Source: Plectrocnemia conspersa
Taxonomy: Eukaryota; Arthropoda; Insecta; Trichoptera; Polycentropodidae
Length of the DNA: 64,000 bases
NCBI GenBank assembly: GCA_009617715.1
Contig: VTFK01000149.1
Location: 1,240,001 to 1,304,000, forward strand
Reading direction: 5' to 3'
Shown in pieces: positions 14,001 through 26,800 of this stretch (its first letter is position 1; every line of letters starts with the position of its first letter). A program made the translations under genes and the position numbers. The notes below the pieces were generated by a model. It saw only the letters and a program-made list of their open reading frames with translations, made no database searches and was not told the DNA's origin.

Positions 14001-14792
14001 ATTAATTCACAAAATACATATTAAAAGCTAAGAAAATTAATTTTATTTTAGTTACATAATTATATAATATCTAATGGACAAATATTGTTAAATAATAAAG
14101 GGTAAGCTCTTTGGATGAATTTAGGAACTTGTTACTGTTACTCAGTGAAATACACTTTTCTTGTGTATTATATATGTAATTTAATTGTATAGCATGAACC
14201 GATGAATATGTGACTTGTTAGGATTTTGAAAATCATCATAGCAGTCAAAGGAATAATATATGGCATTCCTAGTACATCAAGAAGGTATGAAAATATCAAT
14301 ATTATGTAGTTCCACCACTGATTACCAACAGTATATTTATTCAAATTATTGTAAAAAAAACATTATATTCACCTGCATAACTTGCGTGAGTTGTTCATCA
14401 TTGGACGATACTAATTCGTCGAGTTTCTGATCACATTTCTTATACTCTTTTTCAAGCTTCGCTTTTTCTCTGTCGCGTTGCTCGTTCGTTTCACTGGCAG
14501 ACAACGTCCTTATAACTGACATCAACAAACCGCTCTAAAAATTAAATTTACAGACAATTGCATAACGGGCAGATAAAATATTAGCAGAAAAAAGAAATGC
14601 GCAATATATTGTCTAATAATCGACAATCGCCCACCAATAAAGGCAATTTGATTTGTTAATAATCGATAACGATCAACAACACTGGCGTCGTTTATATAAA
14701 TAATGTTAAAAAATGTAGGATTTGTTCAATCTTACGGTTTCTCTGCCATGTTTTGCCGTTCTTGGCGGTTTTATGGGCGGTGGACTCGCCAT
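8027..14792 (-). CDS. Sec8: Exocyst complex component 4 (Sec8), 17 coding exons, one apparent frameshift
   Basis: Subunit of the octameric exocyst that tethers secretory vesicles to the plasma membrane (family knowledge). Exons: 14792-14736, 14534-14373, 12898-12729, 12659-12506, 12432-12321, 12250-12090, 12022-11684, 10789-10662, 10594-10409, 10347-10173, 10094-9891, 9819-9747, 9681-9550, 9479-9270, 8705-8523, 8452-8258 and 8191-8027; about 934 residues (human 974). The N-terminal SGLLMSVIRTLSASE closely matches human Sec8. Other family segments are FKFSGSA, ITRFLKSLPNW, EISDNCLLLLHLEVRMQCFHYL and MEGLGEMMS. The C-terminus ends VTV, a PDZ-type tail as in vertebrates. In exon 11 the frame AAKRRATYLAPRA runs into a stop at 9933, while ERSHAWRTDIDITRFLK continues in the next frame. 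The exon is 204 nt where 203 would keep phase: one extra base somewhere in 9940-9990, either an error or a real lesion. The other 16 exons are intact. Confidence 0.95.
8826..9040 (+). repeat. TATA-bearing dispersed repeat, Sec8 intron copy
   Basis: Contains tctaagaaaatgtataaaag followed by a C- and CA-rich stretch with agagacttaacgc and accactatacatcaacc. The same order of motifs occurs at 37829-38200 and 41428-41780. It lies in Sec8 intron 14 on the opposite strand to the gene. Its nature (LTR, promoter-like unit or other) is unknown. Confidence 0.45.
12899..14372. other. Large second intron of Sec8
   Basis: 1.47 kb, very AT-rich. A 93-codon minus-strand frame at 13155-13436 has no motif I recognise. 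No exon is missing here: the joined protein runs QLTQVMQ-IFGSVCGVV and follows human Sec8 without a gap. Confidence 0.6.
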
Positions 14793-15258
14793 AGTGACTT
14801 TCAACCGCCGTGACACTTCCCCTGACAGCAACACACTGACTTCTAGTGATGTCTAAAAACGACTAGATTGTGCTTCGATGTAACGAGCAGAGAAAAGCTC
14901 GTTATTTTTCTTATAATTTCATGCACAAATTTAAATTATAAAATTTAAAATTTGTTACTACCTCCTCCTCACTTATCTATATATTAAAAAAATCGACTTA
15001 TCTATTTTTTTTTATTTTATTTTAACTCTAATAATAATAACCCTAATAAACATTGGCGGATTATTCCATGTGCACGAAGTGCGCACTTAAGGCCTTCAAA
15101 TCTTAGGGGGTCGCAAAAATAATTTATATATAATCCACGTATTTAAAAAAAATATGGATTTCCTTGGTATAATTGTGGGCGCGCATACAGATTTGTGAAA
15201 AAAATAAGTTATAGATTCACATTTTAATGGATAAAAAGATACTCCAACTTAGGGGTGG

Positions 15259-15480
15259 ATACTGTTATAAATCAGTGTAAGGACTAGGCTGACGGGGGTG
15301 GGCTTAGGGCCAACGGGGGCGGCATGACAACGGGGCGCGAAGGATCAACAACTCGCGGAACAGAGGTTGGTTGGCGATAACGGCCACATTGAGCTAACTA
15401 AACACCACAATCAGCAAACGTCATCCGCCATTCGGTCATCTTTTAAGGAAATGAGGTAGCAAGTCTTTGTCAATAGTTTG
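15259..15480. repeat. LTR-like GC-rich block (uncertain)
   Basis: Begins with TGTTATAAATCAGTG and then a GC-rich run quite unlike the AT-rich flanks (ggctgacgggggtgggc, gacaacggggcgcgaagg). This composition and the TGTTA start are common in insect Gypsy LTRs. The 3' border and target duplication are not visible, so this is only a candidate solo LTR. Confidence 0.3.
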
Positions 15481-15980
15481 TTATTTATGCTCTGATTATC
15501 GAATCATAGGTAAAATGAAATTTATTTGTTTATTTTGCTACATACTGGTTTTATTTTAGAAAAGTGTTCAAACTTAGACGAGGATTTTTTTTAATCGGAA
15601 GAATTTATTTAGAATGTTTATAAATCTGCGAAGAATGAAAATGAAAACGATTTTCAATTAGTGCCGTTAAGTACCATAAATATTTTGAAAAGTCCAATTT
15701 GTAGTTGCTAAGGTGGTTGGGATCATATGAACTGTCTTTGAAATATGTTTATTTTGAATTATATTACTCTAATTTTACATGTTTCGTTACTTTTTTTGTT
15801 TGATTATATACATTTAAGTTCATTTTTAGATACATATATTATATTTCTACATACATTATAATTGTTTTATCCCATCTAATATAAAATTGCTCTAAGCCTG
15901 TCTATTAAATATATGTCAATTTGTTTTAATAAATTGTATGTATGACTGAAAGCAACTTGTAAAACAGGAACGTCATGGGA

Positions 15981-15992
15981 GGGGGGGGGGGG
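15981..15992. repeat. Poly-G tract (12 G)
   Basis: An uninterrupted G run in an otherwise AT-rich interval; likely length-variable and error-prone. Confidence 0.9.
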
Positions 15993-16509
15993 ATTTGCTA
16001 AACAATAAAAAAATTTATCTACTATAATACTTGTTATTTGATATGTGTTTTATATACATATGTATATATTACATATAAGAACATTTTAATTGTAAAATAA
16101 AATGAAAACAAGTTTAACGTCCAACAAAATATTATTAGAACATATATTGTTTATGATACACATGTACTTAATTATGAATCATACATTATTGCAAAAACGT
16201 ATATAGATAAATTTGAGATCTTAAAAATTCTGTATGATGTATGGGTAAGAAATAAAAAGGTAAAGAAAACACTTAAAAACATTTCATAGGAAAATATATT
16301 TTATATTACTTTAAACTTAAAACTATCTTATTTACAAGTATGATTATACAATATTATATAATTCTGGTTAATGTTGCAAATTAATATAAAATCAGTTTAT
16401 CATTTTGACCTGTGATACTCGTAAAAATGAAATAATTAACGATAAAATATTTTATTCAAACATTAACATCACATATACATAAAACAAAATATTACTAATA
16501 TTTTTTTAT

Positions 16510-18785
16510 TTAATTGTAGAGTGTCCTTCTCTTTATTCCCAACCACAATCCATTTTCAGGATGCATGTTAAAGGTATTTTTTGCCAACCGGAATGGTATA
16601 TCTGTTCTTTTAGTCACTGATATTTCGAAATTTATTAGTGTATGATATAATATTGTTTTTGCTTCCATAAGTGCAAACTTGGCACCTAAAAATAATATTT
16701 AAAAATATATAATTTTACTTAAACTAATATGTATATCAAAAATATTTACCTATGCATAATCTTGGACCTGCTCCGAAAGGTATAAATGAATATGGTTTTA
16801 TATTATGTTTGTTATCGTCTGAGAATCGTTCGGGAACAAATTTCTCTGGATCGGGAAAATTTTCTGGGTCATGATGGATACTGTAAATTGGTATGATGAA
16901 CTCATCGTTTTTCTTCACCTATATTTGGGTAAATTATTATTTAAGCAAACATTTATTATATCTAATATACGTTTTAAATTAAAAAAAAATATACGTGATA
17001 TATTGAATCAGATTTCTCGTTTTGAGGAGGTAAATCATAAGGTTTAACACAGACTCTTTCCATAAACGCATCTGGTGGCCATATTCTAAACGTTTCTGTA
17101 ATAAAATAGTAAGAATTATTATCTTATATTATAAATAAACATATATGTAAAAAACAAACCTGAAATTACATTATCCAAATATTTCAATCCTAATAAGTCG
17201 TTATAAGATGGTTTTCCGTTTGTCTTCTTATGCACGTTTTCAATTTCCATAAATAATTTCTCTTGTACATCTGGATTTTTTGCTAATTCGTATAATGAAA
17301 AAGCGAGCATGGATGATGGTGTCCCAAAGCCAGCTATTATAAAGGCTACTGCTTGTGATGTTAAATCATCGTCACTCCATTCTGTTTACATGTTTTATTT
17401 AATACATAAAAAATAATTATAGCATTATTTTTAAGTAATGTACCTCTTTTGGTTACTGTTGGTTTTTGGTACTCGTTTCCTTGTATGCTTTTGAAACGTT
17501 CATCGTCTTGTTGACTTGTATCCGCTTCATGTACCAAAGAACCTTTCTTTGCTAACATCAAAAGATGAATCATATCATGTCGAATGAATCCTGTTTTTTC
17601 TCTTCGGTTCATTTCTGAATGAACTAAACTTCTATAATAACTTGAAACGTCCTTTGAAAATAACGCGACTTTCAGTTTCTAGACAGAAAGAGAATACACA
17701 TAAAAATATAATCAAATCATATGTACGTATATAAACGTTGCTATACTAACCCTCATAATGCCTGGAATAAAAGCATACAGTTGAAATTTTATAAATTGCA
17801 ATCCACTAAAATTAGTAGCTCTCTTTCCCATCGTATAAAATTCATTATTTTCATCTTTGAATGTATTGATTTTAAAACCAAATGCAGTAGATGCAATAAC
17901 GTCGTTAGTGTATTTTGTCACATTTTCTTTCATTTCTAATTCAACGGTATCATTTTCTGTAATTTAAAATAAATACTAGTAGATATAATAATGATTTTAT
18001 TTTTATCTTTGGTGGCTCCTTAAAATAATGCACATATCACATGAACTATATTTTAAAATGTTTTTATTTTGTTCTATGCGTATCATTTACAGTTCATGAG
18101 ATATGTCACATGTATGTGACATACCAGGCACTAGTGTGAACAGATAATCTTTAAATGCCTCTGAACATTCCATTACTAAAGGAAACATTGATTTCATTTT
18201 TGCAGATGTAAAAGCTGGACTTAGAGAAGCTCTCATTTCCTTCCACTTTTGACCTTTTAATGGTAAAAATAATTAAACATCACAATTGAAATATTTCAAA
18301 ATAATTTAAAAAAATATATGTAACCTTGAAGAAAAAATAAATTTTTTGCTAATAAAGGCTCTCCATCTTCATCCATAAACACTTTGTGATCAGTGAAATG
18401 ATTAAATGATTCGGTGCACATTTTCTTAATTATATCCAAATCTCGTATGCACAAAGTAGGTGTAAGAAATGAAAATAATCCCGTATATCTTTTAAGTAAA
18501 ATTAAGTATATAAAAGTATATGTATTAATACATATATAAATTTAAACAAAAATACCTTTGACCGTCAGCTGCTTTGTAGATTTTCGTTAACATTTCAGCA
18601 AAGTGTTCTCTCTCCATAAATATACCATACATATGGCCGAAGAACAATTTTGGCTTCACGAATAACTTAACTAATTTTCTATCAAAATACTTTAAGGTCC
18701 ACGCCGCATAGCAAAACACCAATACAAATAATATAACAGAAAACGTAACGAAATACAAGACAATATCAAAAACGTTGAGCACCAT
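16510..18785 (-). CDS. Cytochrome P450, CYP9-like (gene A)
   Basis: Haem-thiolate monooxygenase of the CYP3 clan, ER membrane-bound; CYP9 members commonly handle xenobiotics, but no substrate can be read here. Nine exons, all in phase: 18785-18556, 18488-18325, 18253-18125, 17956-17751, 17678-17444, 17381-17160, 17095-16995, 16918-16750 and 16685-16510; 543 residues, full length. N-terminal hydrophobic anchor about 5-30; C-helix WKEMR at 135-139; K-helix ETFR at 396-399; FVPERF at 456-461; haem loop [13 protein letters not shown] with Cys484, followed by AKFALMEAK, a CYP9-style ending. Odd: the I-helix reads AGFGT (338-342), with Gly in place of the usual acid. The reading frame is unbroken. 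Head of a same-strand tandem trio. AATAAA overlaps the stop region. Confidence 0.95.
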
Positions 18786-19274
18786 CTTGACGACACAGTG
18801 CCTTCTTTACGATTGAAAATATTATCTCAATGCATACATTAGTATATTACATGTGATGTTCTTCAATACCTCACAGTTGTTTTTATCATATGACTGAATA
18901 GGCATTATGTTTATACATATAAACTATAACACCACTGTTAATATTTTTCCTTGATTAACATTATTTTAATTAATTAATAAGATACAGTAACATACTTTGT
19001 AATAAAACGTTATCTCCCCTTTAGCGTTTTACTGTGTCAAAGCTATTTCTTATTTAAATTTAGTTAATAAATTGTTTATAATTAAGTGGTGATAGATTTC
19101 TTATTATATTATTTAAATATAATTAGCCAGTAAGACGCTGGGCGGATTTGTCTCTCTTTGGTTAAGTGTCAACCATTTTATATTTCCCATTGAATTGTAA
19201 AATAGATTATATAGACCAATTAAGCCATATTGTCAGACTCTGCCTCTCTAATGTACACTTCCTCTAATGCCTGC

Positions 19275-20230
19275 ACTACACTCTCTGGAAGTTGGCCATG
19301 GTCGGCCAAGGACGGAGAATATAGTGGGTTACTTCAAACGGACCGAAGTCAAAGGAACCGAAGTCGGAGCTGCTCTTTCGAGCGCGAGCGGTGAGATACT
19401 TCCCCTTTCGCTCTCTCGCGTGTAAAGTAACGAGAGTGAGAGAGATAATGATATGGTTTTTCGCAAACTGAGATAGAACGAGTAACTCGGTTCAATTTCA
19501 CTATGCGCGTAGGCGTCCTATGATCAACACGCATGACGAGCGCTGCATTGTGGTCACGTGGTCAAGTTATAATACCACATGCTTATCTGGAACTTAACAG
19601 ACTTACTGACATCTTTGAATATTTTAGGGCACCAAAAGGGATTAATTATAGTTTTGATAGTATATTCTTCTAACAGATATCGTTATTATATTTTTTTTCA
19701 TATAAAATTAAATAATTAAAAAATTATTAGTGGTACTTGATTTTGTTAAAAAAAATCGTTTCGAATATCCTTATGTATTTTCCTAGATCGGTTTATATAA
19801 ATGTCACACCATAACGAATTCTTATTTTGAATCGATGGCGATAAATTCTAGGATAGTCACAGATGTGGTGTTCGTATTCTGAAGTATCATTTTTATGCCT
19901 TATGGCATTTTGCAAAAGCTGACAAAAGCTGTTGTGTAATGTTTTCACTGATATTGTATTGGTGAGTGCCCACACAAACTTTTATAATTATCAGTAGCGT
20001 AATTTTAATAGTATGACAATTTAAAAATTGCGATTATTTGGCACATTTTTCGATCGCGTGCAAATATGCCAGCTGTACGTGACAGCATCCGCCGTGCAGA
20101 CGTCATTCACGGCCGCCGCGCCGTCCGGACGGCATATGAAATTTGTGGCAGTGTGGCCGCTACTCGGAAGTCAGTGACCTCGGCCGACTTCAGTTGAACT
20201 TCGGTTTGGACAACTTCCAGAGAGTGTAGT
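19275..20230. mobile_element. DNA transposon with 20-bp perfect terminal inverted repeats
   Basis: Begins ACTACACTCTCTGGAAGTTG and ends with its exact reverse complement. Subterminal CCGAAGT repeats occur on both sides and the interior is clearly more CpG-rich than its flanks. About 956 bp with no transposase recognised, so probably non-autonomous. No clear target duplication; superfamily not assigned. Confidence 0.65.
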
Positions 20231-20271
20231 TCAAGCATAATGAAGCGTTAGTATTTCTCACAGGCGGCTCT

Positions 20272-20787
20272 TTAAATTAAACCATTGTGGTTTTTTTCCC
20301 GATGACCACAAAATACCCAAATAGTATTAACTATTTGCTGACGAAAACAATGCATTTGTTTGGATGAGCACAATGCATTGTATACGTGGTAACAGGCGGT
20401 TATTGAAGTTTTGGTTACAGTGCTTAGTGTTTTTGGTTTAAATGTGGAATGCGGGTGAATAAATGCTCGGCAGTATCGGGCACTAGTGGCAGATGAGAAA
20501 TAGTTGATTATAGCAGGCGATCGGGGTCTATGTAGAATAATAGTAAAATATCTATCTGCTATCAGAGTCGAAGTCATGTTCTTGGAGTTGTTGCAATGTT
20601 GCTTTTCGAGTTCATTCTTAATACCCATAAGTGAGTGATGTTTTGAGCAAGTTTCAAGCATTTTATTCATTTCCTTGAACGAAGTTTGCATGAATGGTGG
20701 ATAAGCTAACTTATACCAATTATTTAAACCTAGCCTCTCAACAAAACAAGCGTATAGCTTACGGGTGATCATTTTGATAGCGATCAT
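20272..20787 (-). other. Unassigned 171-codon open frame next to a transposon
   Basis: Reads from MIAIKMITRKLYACF to HREKNHNGLI, with several Cys and His but no pattern I can name. It starts 42 bases beyond the TIR element at 19275-20230. No splice or promoter context supports it as a host gene. It may be transposon-derived or chance. Confidence 0.25.
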
Positions 20788-22502
20788 CCTATATAGGAAC
20801 TAAAATATTTCACTATTTTCCTTGACAAAATGATTTTTGGGTTTCAACACCATTGTTGTTTTAATATCATGCAAATTTTATAACTTTTGCTCCTAAATCC
20901 CAAAATTCATAAAAATGTTATTATGATTTTTAACTCGTAACATTATTGCTATATATAGTAGGTTTAATTATTAATTTTTGCATTCAATTTTTAAATCAAT
21001 TAAAAATTAAACACAAAAATCAATAAAAAATTACAGACGTGTAATATTGAAAATTATTATACGCAATAAATAATATTTTCATAAAACTAATGTAATGACC
21101 ATATTTAACCGTTATTTTTCTAAATATAGTATAAGGAAAATTTCATAAATAAATACAGATCAATTGTATTTTTCATATATTTCTTCGAAAATTTCGATAA
21201 TTATGTACCACTCAAATATATTTTCTGCGTATTGTTTTTCTTTTATGAGCAATCGATTTGTTTAATTATTCAGTATTTTTTCTAAATAAACTCTCGAGCT
21301 GCCAATAATACTGCGTAATTTTATAATTTTAATTACGATTTTCCTTTTCAAGCAGATGTAATATTTACATTCTGAAGTTTAATGTTCTCACGATTTTTAC
21401 TTTCTTGAAACTTAGAAGAACTTTGTAATAAAATAATCCATGGCTTGAAAATGGAATTTCGTTTCCATTTTTAGCGTAAGAATCTCGGTTCAGATTTTAC
21501 TAAATTAAAACGTTATATAATTAATCATGTTTAAAAGTTTATAATAATCATATTAATAAATGAAATACTAATACTTATAGAGGATTAATTTATGTAATAC
21601 ATAATTTTCAATGGCAATTTTTATTTATTAAATAATGTAATTTGTATTTTAAAAAGACAAATATAAACTTTTTTGCTCATTCGTGTAGATTTTGTTTTAT
21701 TTTAGGGTATCCTAACTGATAATACAATAAGAATCATCGTCTAAACAAAGGTACTTTATCAAAATCGTAAGAAAACATTTGGCGGTCGATAGAAGTAGAA
21801 ATCAAAAAGTAGGTTCGCAAAAACTCGGACTTGACATACACTCACTCTTTCGAATTCTCTGCATTCAACATTGGCGTCCGACACTGACACCGGACCTATA
21901 TTTATGTATTTGTATGCATACACTTATTGCCATGTGTATGTATACCAATAAATAAATATCCACCATTTAGCCCTAATTTATATAATCAATAAAAAGCTAT
22001 TATAACCTAAATTTTTTCATTCGTGACTTCACAAAAATATGAATTTTATAACAAAAAATATAAGAGAAAAATATTACTTTAGATTTAGAGTATAGTAAAA
22101 TATTTTAAGTATTCAAGTATAACAAAATAAAGAATTTGCCTGTATACTTAAAATCAGAATGTTATTGTATTTATAAAAAAATACAGTATAATAATGTATA
22201 AATCATTGAAACATTTTTTATAATCGTTTTTTATTTATGTATAGGTATGTTACAGGCAAAGTGTGAATTTCGAAAATGCATATATTAACTAATTAATGTA
22301 TGCATTGCTCAAATCACTTTAGTTATAGTACACACAAAATAATTTATGAACAATATAACTAGTTATTGTATGCTTTCACTGTTAGATGTTTGTCAAAGTT
22401 TTATAAAATAAATAATTGGTATATTTAATAGATATTTTATACCATTTATGTAAGATTCACCTTTTAACCACTTTATATAATCCTCATTTTAAATAGATTC
22501 GT

Positions 22503-22565
22503 TGCAGAGAATTATTCGTGGGGTGTTTAATGTGCTGACCAACGCTCACTCGCCCGCACGCAATT
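22503..22565 (+). repeat. Dispersed repeat, copy 1
   Basis: The segment containing tggggtgtttaatgtgctga-ccaacgc matches, in reverse orientation, the segment at about 32290-32365 (tggggtgtttactgttctga-ccaatgc on the minus strand). Both are followed by a CpG-richer tail. Family unknown. Confidence 0.45.
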
Positions 22566-23833
22566 ATGATTATCATTTTTGGCACTACGATTAGGTTGGT
22601 TGTCAAACACGCTTATCTGTCAAATATTGTTTGTTGATGATGTAACTAGCAGCTCACGTTGGAGAGTTCACACACTCACTAGTTAAAGCATACATTATCA
22701 AGGGAAATTATACACGAAATGCAGCATTGTAAGCTTCAACTAAAACTCTTAGCTATTCATTGTAGAATAGAACGCTAATATATATAAATATAACAAAAAT
22801 GTTATAAGAATAAAAGAAAAGCCCCTATTCCAATTTGTACTAAGGTCACTAGAGTCATATTTACTTTAAACGATTACATATTTTTGCAAACATGTGATAA
22901 TATATGACATTGAACTCTAAAGCTTATCATAAAAAAAATAATGTTTTACACAATCTCAGTTCAAATTTCAGTACTCATTCGGTAGATTTGGTTATATTTC
23001 CTACATCGAGCAATACTATTCAAAAACTAACGTGTGAAAAATCTTATTGCTTCGCTACATTATATTTTCAAATTCTGTATTACAGTGTTTCATTTACATT
23101 TTAATTTTGGAAATTAAAATTAAATTAAATTACCTATCAATGGCAGATTCTTAAATTACAATAAAAAGCTTTTTATATCAAATATTTATACTAAAAAAAT
23201 CATATATATCTTAGAAATTTATTTTAATTATAAATCAGGCGTAGAAGGTGATATTAATAATGCATTTATTTTTATTTTTTATTGTTAGGAAAATCAATTT
23301 CGTCAATGTTAGGGACTTTCGGCTGCGAGTTTTATAGTACCCTAGAGAGTCACGATCGCGTCCCTTATTCTTTCCCGTTGCGGCCCTGGCTTCAGACGCT
23401 TCTCTTGTATGGGCCAACAGTTACTCAACAAGCTTGCCAAATACAAGGATGTTTTCGGCGATAGCTATGAGGAGTTGGGAAAAAATATGTAGGAAGTTGC
23501 CATATATTTTAGGTTTGCACAATACTTTAAGCTAACCATAAGTTTATTATATGTTTAATATTATATAATGGCCAGCATGATAAATATAAATAACATCAAT
23601 AGATCAATTAAATTGCCAAACTTTCGAAATAAAAGAAAAGTATAATAACTATATTGTATTCATAATAAATTAATAATATATTATTTTGTATGTACATATG
23701 TGATACATCTGTATTACTACGAAAAATTATATTTAAATACTATCATATAATAGTATAGGATACATGGTAAAATTATCGTTTTTTACACCTAGTTGTAAAA
23801 ATATGAGAGTAATATTTTATTATTATACAATAG

Positions 23834-23858
23834 TTATATATATATATATATATATATT
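23834..23858. repeat. TA microsatellite
   Basis: Uninterrupted alternating TA tract just downstream of P450 B. Confidence 0.85.
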
Positions 23859-23888
23859 GCTTAATCATATTATATTTTAAATGAAATT

Positions 23889-26800
23889 TTATTCATTCTT
23901 TTTCCTCAGTTTCAAACCAAAATTGAAACCTCCTTCTGACTGCATTATGAAAGTGTCTTTTGCGAGTTTTATTGGAATTATTGATTTTGGAGTTTTAACA
24001 ACGGTAAAATAAGCCAGTAAATAAAATATTATCACTTTTGCTTCCATAACAGCGAAACGAGCTCCTGAAAATTAATTTAAAATATTATATGAAAAAAGAA
24101 CAATTACAATTATTTTACAAACTTATAAATATTACCGATGCAAAATCTCGGACCAATTCCAAACGAAATGAAAGTGTTCGGTACAAGGTTTGGTTTATTT
24201 TCATCCGAAAACCGTTCTGGATTGAATACATCTGGATTTGGATAATATTTTGGATCACGATGAATGGCACTCGTTGGTATCCAAACATTATTTCCTTTTT
24301 TTGATCTACAATAAATAAAAATTATATATTTTAATACAAAAAATAATAATTAAATGTAATATGCTATGTTACAATCGATATATATATAAATTTACCACAT
24401 AGCTTTTGTTGCTTCTGTCATTAGGAGGAGGTAGAGTATACGGAACAGTACATATTCTTTCCAAATGATCGTCCGGTGGCCATTTTCTTAATGTTTCTGG
24501 TAAATATGAGCATTATTTAATATTAAAAAGCTTAAAAATACAAAATATAAATATAAACGATTGTATCTTGGGTAAAATCGGCAAACAAGTCTGCTTAATT
24601 ATGACAATTAAGTACATTAACAACAGTACTAAAAATGATAATATTTTGCTAAGCAAATCTATATAATAGGGTACAAAGCATATTCATTGATGTTTTAACA
24701 GTAACCATTAAAATATAAAAAAATGGTTAAAAACCAAAGATTGATAAAATTAATTAAAAGAAGCCTAAGAAGTTAGTTATTAATAAAATAATAAATATTT
24801 TTTAATTGGTTTTAAAATTGGCTAAATTTATTAATTAATTATTTTAATAGTAATGTTTGCTCATATTAGTAAAATAATAAAATTACGTATGAGTAATATA
24901 ATAAAAATATTTTTTTGTATATATAATAAATCGTACAATATTTATTATATTTATTTTTAATAAACTAAGAGAATCGTAACCTAACAAGTTATCCCAATGA
25001 GCCAAAATAGTCAAAAAACAATACATAGTATTATTTCAATACAGAACCAAGAATTTAATATTAAATAGATTAAAAATAAATCATAGTAAAAAATAAATCA
25101 TAAAATATTAAAATTTAATTTCATATTTTATGATTTCTGAAAATGTTTAATGTCAGCTCCTTGTAGCTGTGAAATTCGTTTCTTGTAATAAAGCTGAGCA
25201 TCTAGGAAGGTTTATAATAGACCAAACCATCCCCAGATATTACATTTCATGTCAAGACTTATGGAACAATCTGATATTTCGAATGAAATTTACATGTTGA
25301 CTCATAATAAAAAAGCCAAGGCTTTTTTGCTTACTTTAACTTATTTTTATTTATTAGGAATAAGTCTGTTACAAATGTTGTTATATCTAGAAGATATTTA
25401 ATCCATGCCTATTATACTAGTGACATTCGTACTGCGCGGACGCGGATGTGAGCCTACGTATAATTTTACATAGAAACCACCTTAATATTTTTAAGATTGA
25501 TTCTAGCCCTGATAAGACAACCATTATACGTGGGTTAAGTTTGTACGAAGAATAAGAATAAGCTACCAAGAAGTTAAGACGTTAAGTACTACCCTAGCGG
25601 TAACGGTGAATACTTTCATAAGAAAGCGTTATAAAAAGAACCGACACGACCGACATCACTTGAGAGTGTAGAAGACCGTTTTGTCCCTTTCTCTTGCATT
25701 ATTTTACAAATATATTCCTGGAATGTATGTGAACACACACATATTTTGTCTCTAGCTTTTGCACACTATCGGTGACTATTTATTAAGCTCAAAGGAAGTT
25801 TAAAATATGTTTAAGATAAAGTACTGGAACGCGTTCCAGTTGTGAAAAAATGTTACACCACTGTTCACAGCCCTTTAAAATTAGTCGGGAACCAAATATA
25901 TGTATGTTATATGTTTTTGTTTATAACAAGTAACACTATTTTCAGATTTGATTCATACATTTTTATATTAAATTATTATATATCTAAAAGACAAATTATT
26001 ATTTACCTGATACTACCATATCTATATACTTCATATTTATTAGGTCATTGTAGGTTAAATTTCCATCACAGCTCATCATAACATCATCTATTTCACGTTG
26101 AAGTCTTTCTTGAATGTCGTGGTTCAACGCTAGTTCATAAGCAATGAAACATATCAATGAGGATGAAGTATCAAAGCCAGCCAATAAAAAAGCCATTGCT
26201 TGTGCAGTTAGATCATCTTCGCTCCATTCTTAATAGTAATAATAATTGTGTAAGATTATTTTGCTTTAAATATTCATACAATTAACTAGAAATATATAAT
26301 ATTACCCCTTTTAAAAGTTCCCTGTTTAAGGACTGTTTCTTGAATAGCTGCAAAACCAGTATTTCCAATTTGAACCGAATCATTATCATTGTTAAGTGAC
26401 CCTTTTTTAGCCAACATTAATAAGTGAATCATATCTGGCCGAAACGTTCCATTTCGTTCTCTGAAACGTATATTATCGTGAACTAATTTTCTGAAATACG
26501 TTGCAACTGGTCGTGAGAATAATGATATTTTGAAAAACTAAAAAAATGTTTTTTTAATATAATCAATGTTTATTTGCATAAATATATATTAAATTACCTT
26601 CATTATTCTAGGTATTGAAGCATAGCCAAAAAATTTCAAAAATTGAATGCCGCTAAAATTTGTTGCTATTTTACCCATTTGATAAAATTCATTGTTTGGT
26701 TCCTCGAATGAGTTCGTTCTTAATCCAAATGCAGACGAAGCAATAACATCACTTGTATATTTTGAGAAAACGTCTTTCATCTCCACATCAATATAACCTA

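Larger units (their letters stand above)
14793..16509. other. Sec8-P450 A intergenic region
   Basis: AT-rich, holding the Sec8 promoter side and the P450 A 3' flank. At 15259-15480 there is a G-rich block that starts tgttataaatcagtgtaagg and resembles an insect LTR, but no matching end or target duplication was found. A run of 12 G occurs at 15981-15992. No gene seen. Confidence 0.45.
18786..23888. other. P450 A-B intergenic region
   Basis: 5.1 kb. The first part is the P450 A promoter side. It contains a TIR transposon at 19275-20230, an unassigned 171-codon minus-strand frame at 20272-20787, a dispersed repeat at 22503-22565 and a TA microsatellite at 23834-23858. The rest is AT-rich sequence without recognisable content. 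Confidence 0.5.
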
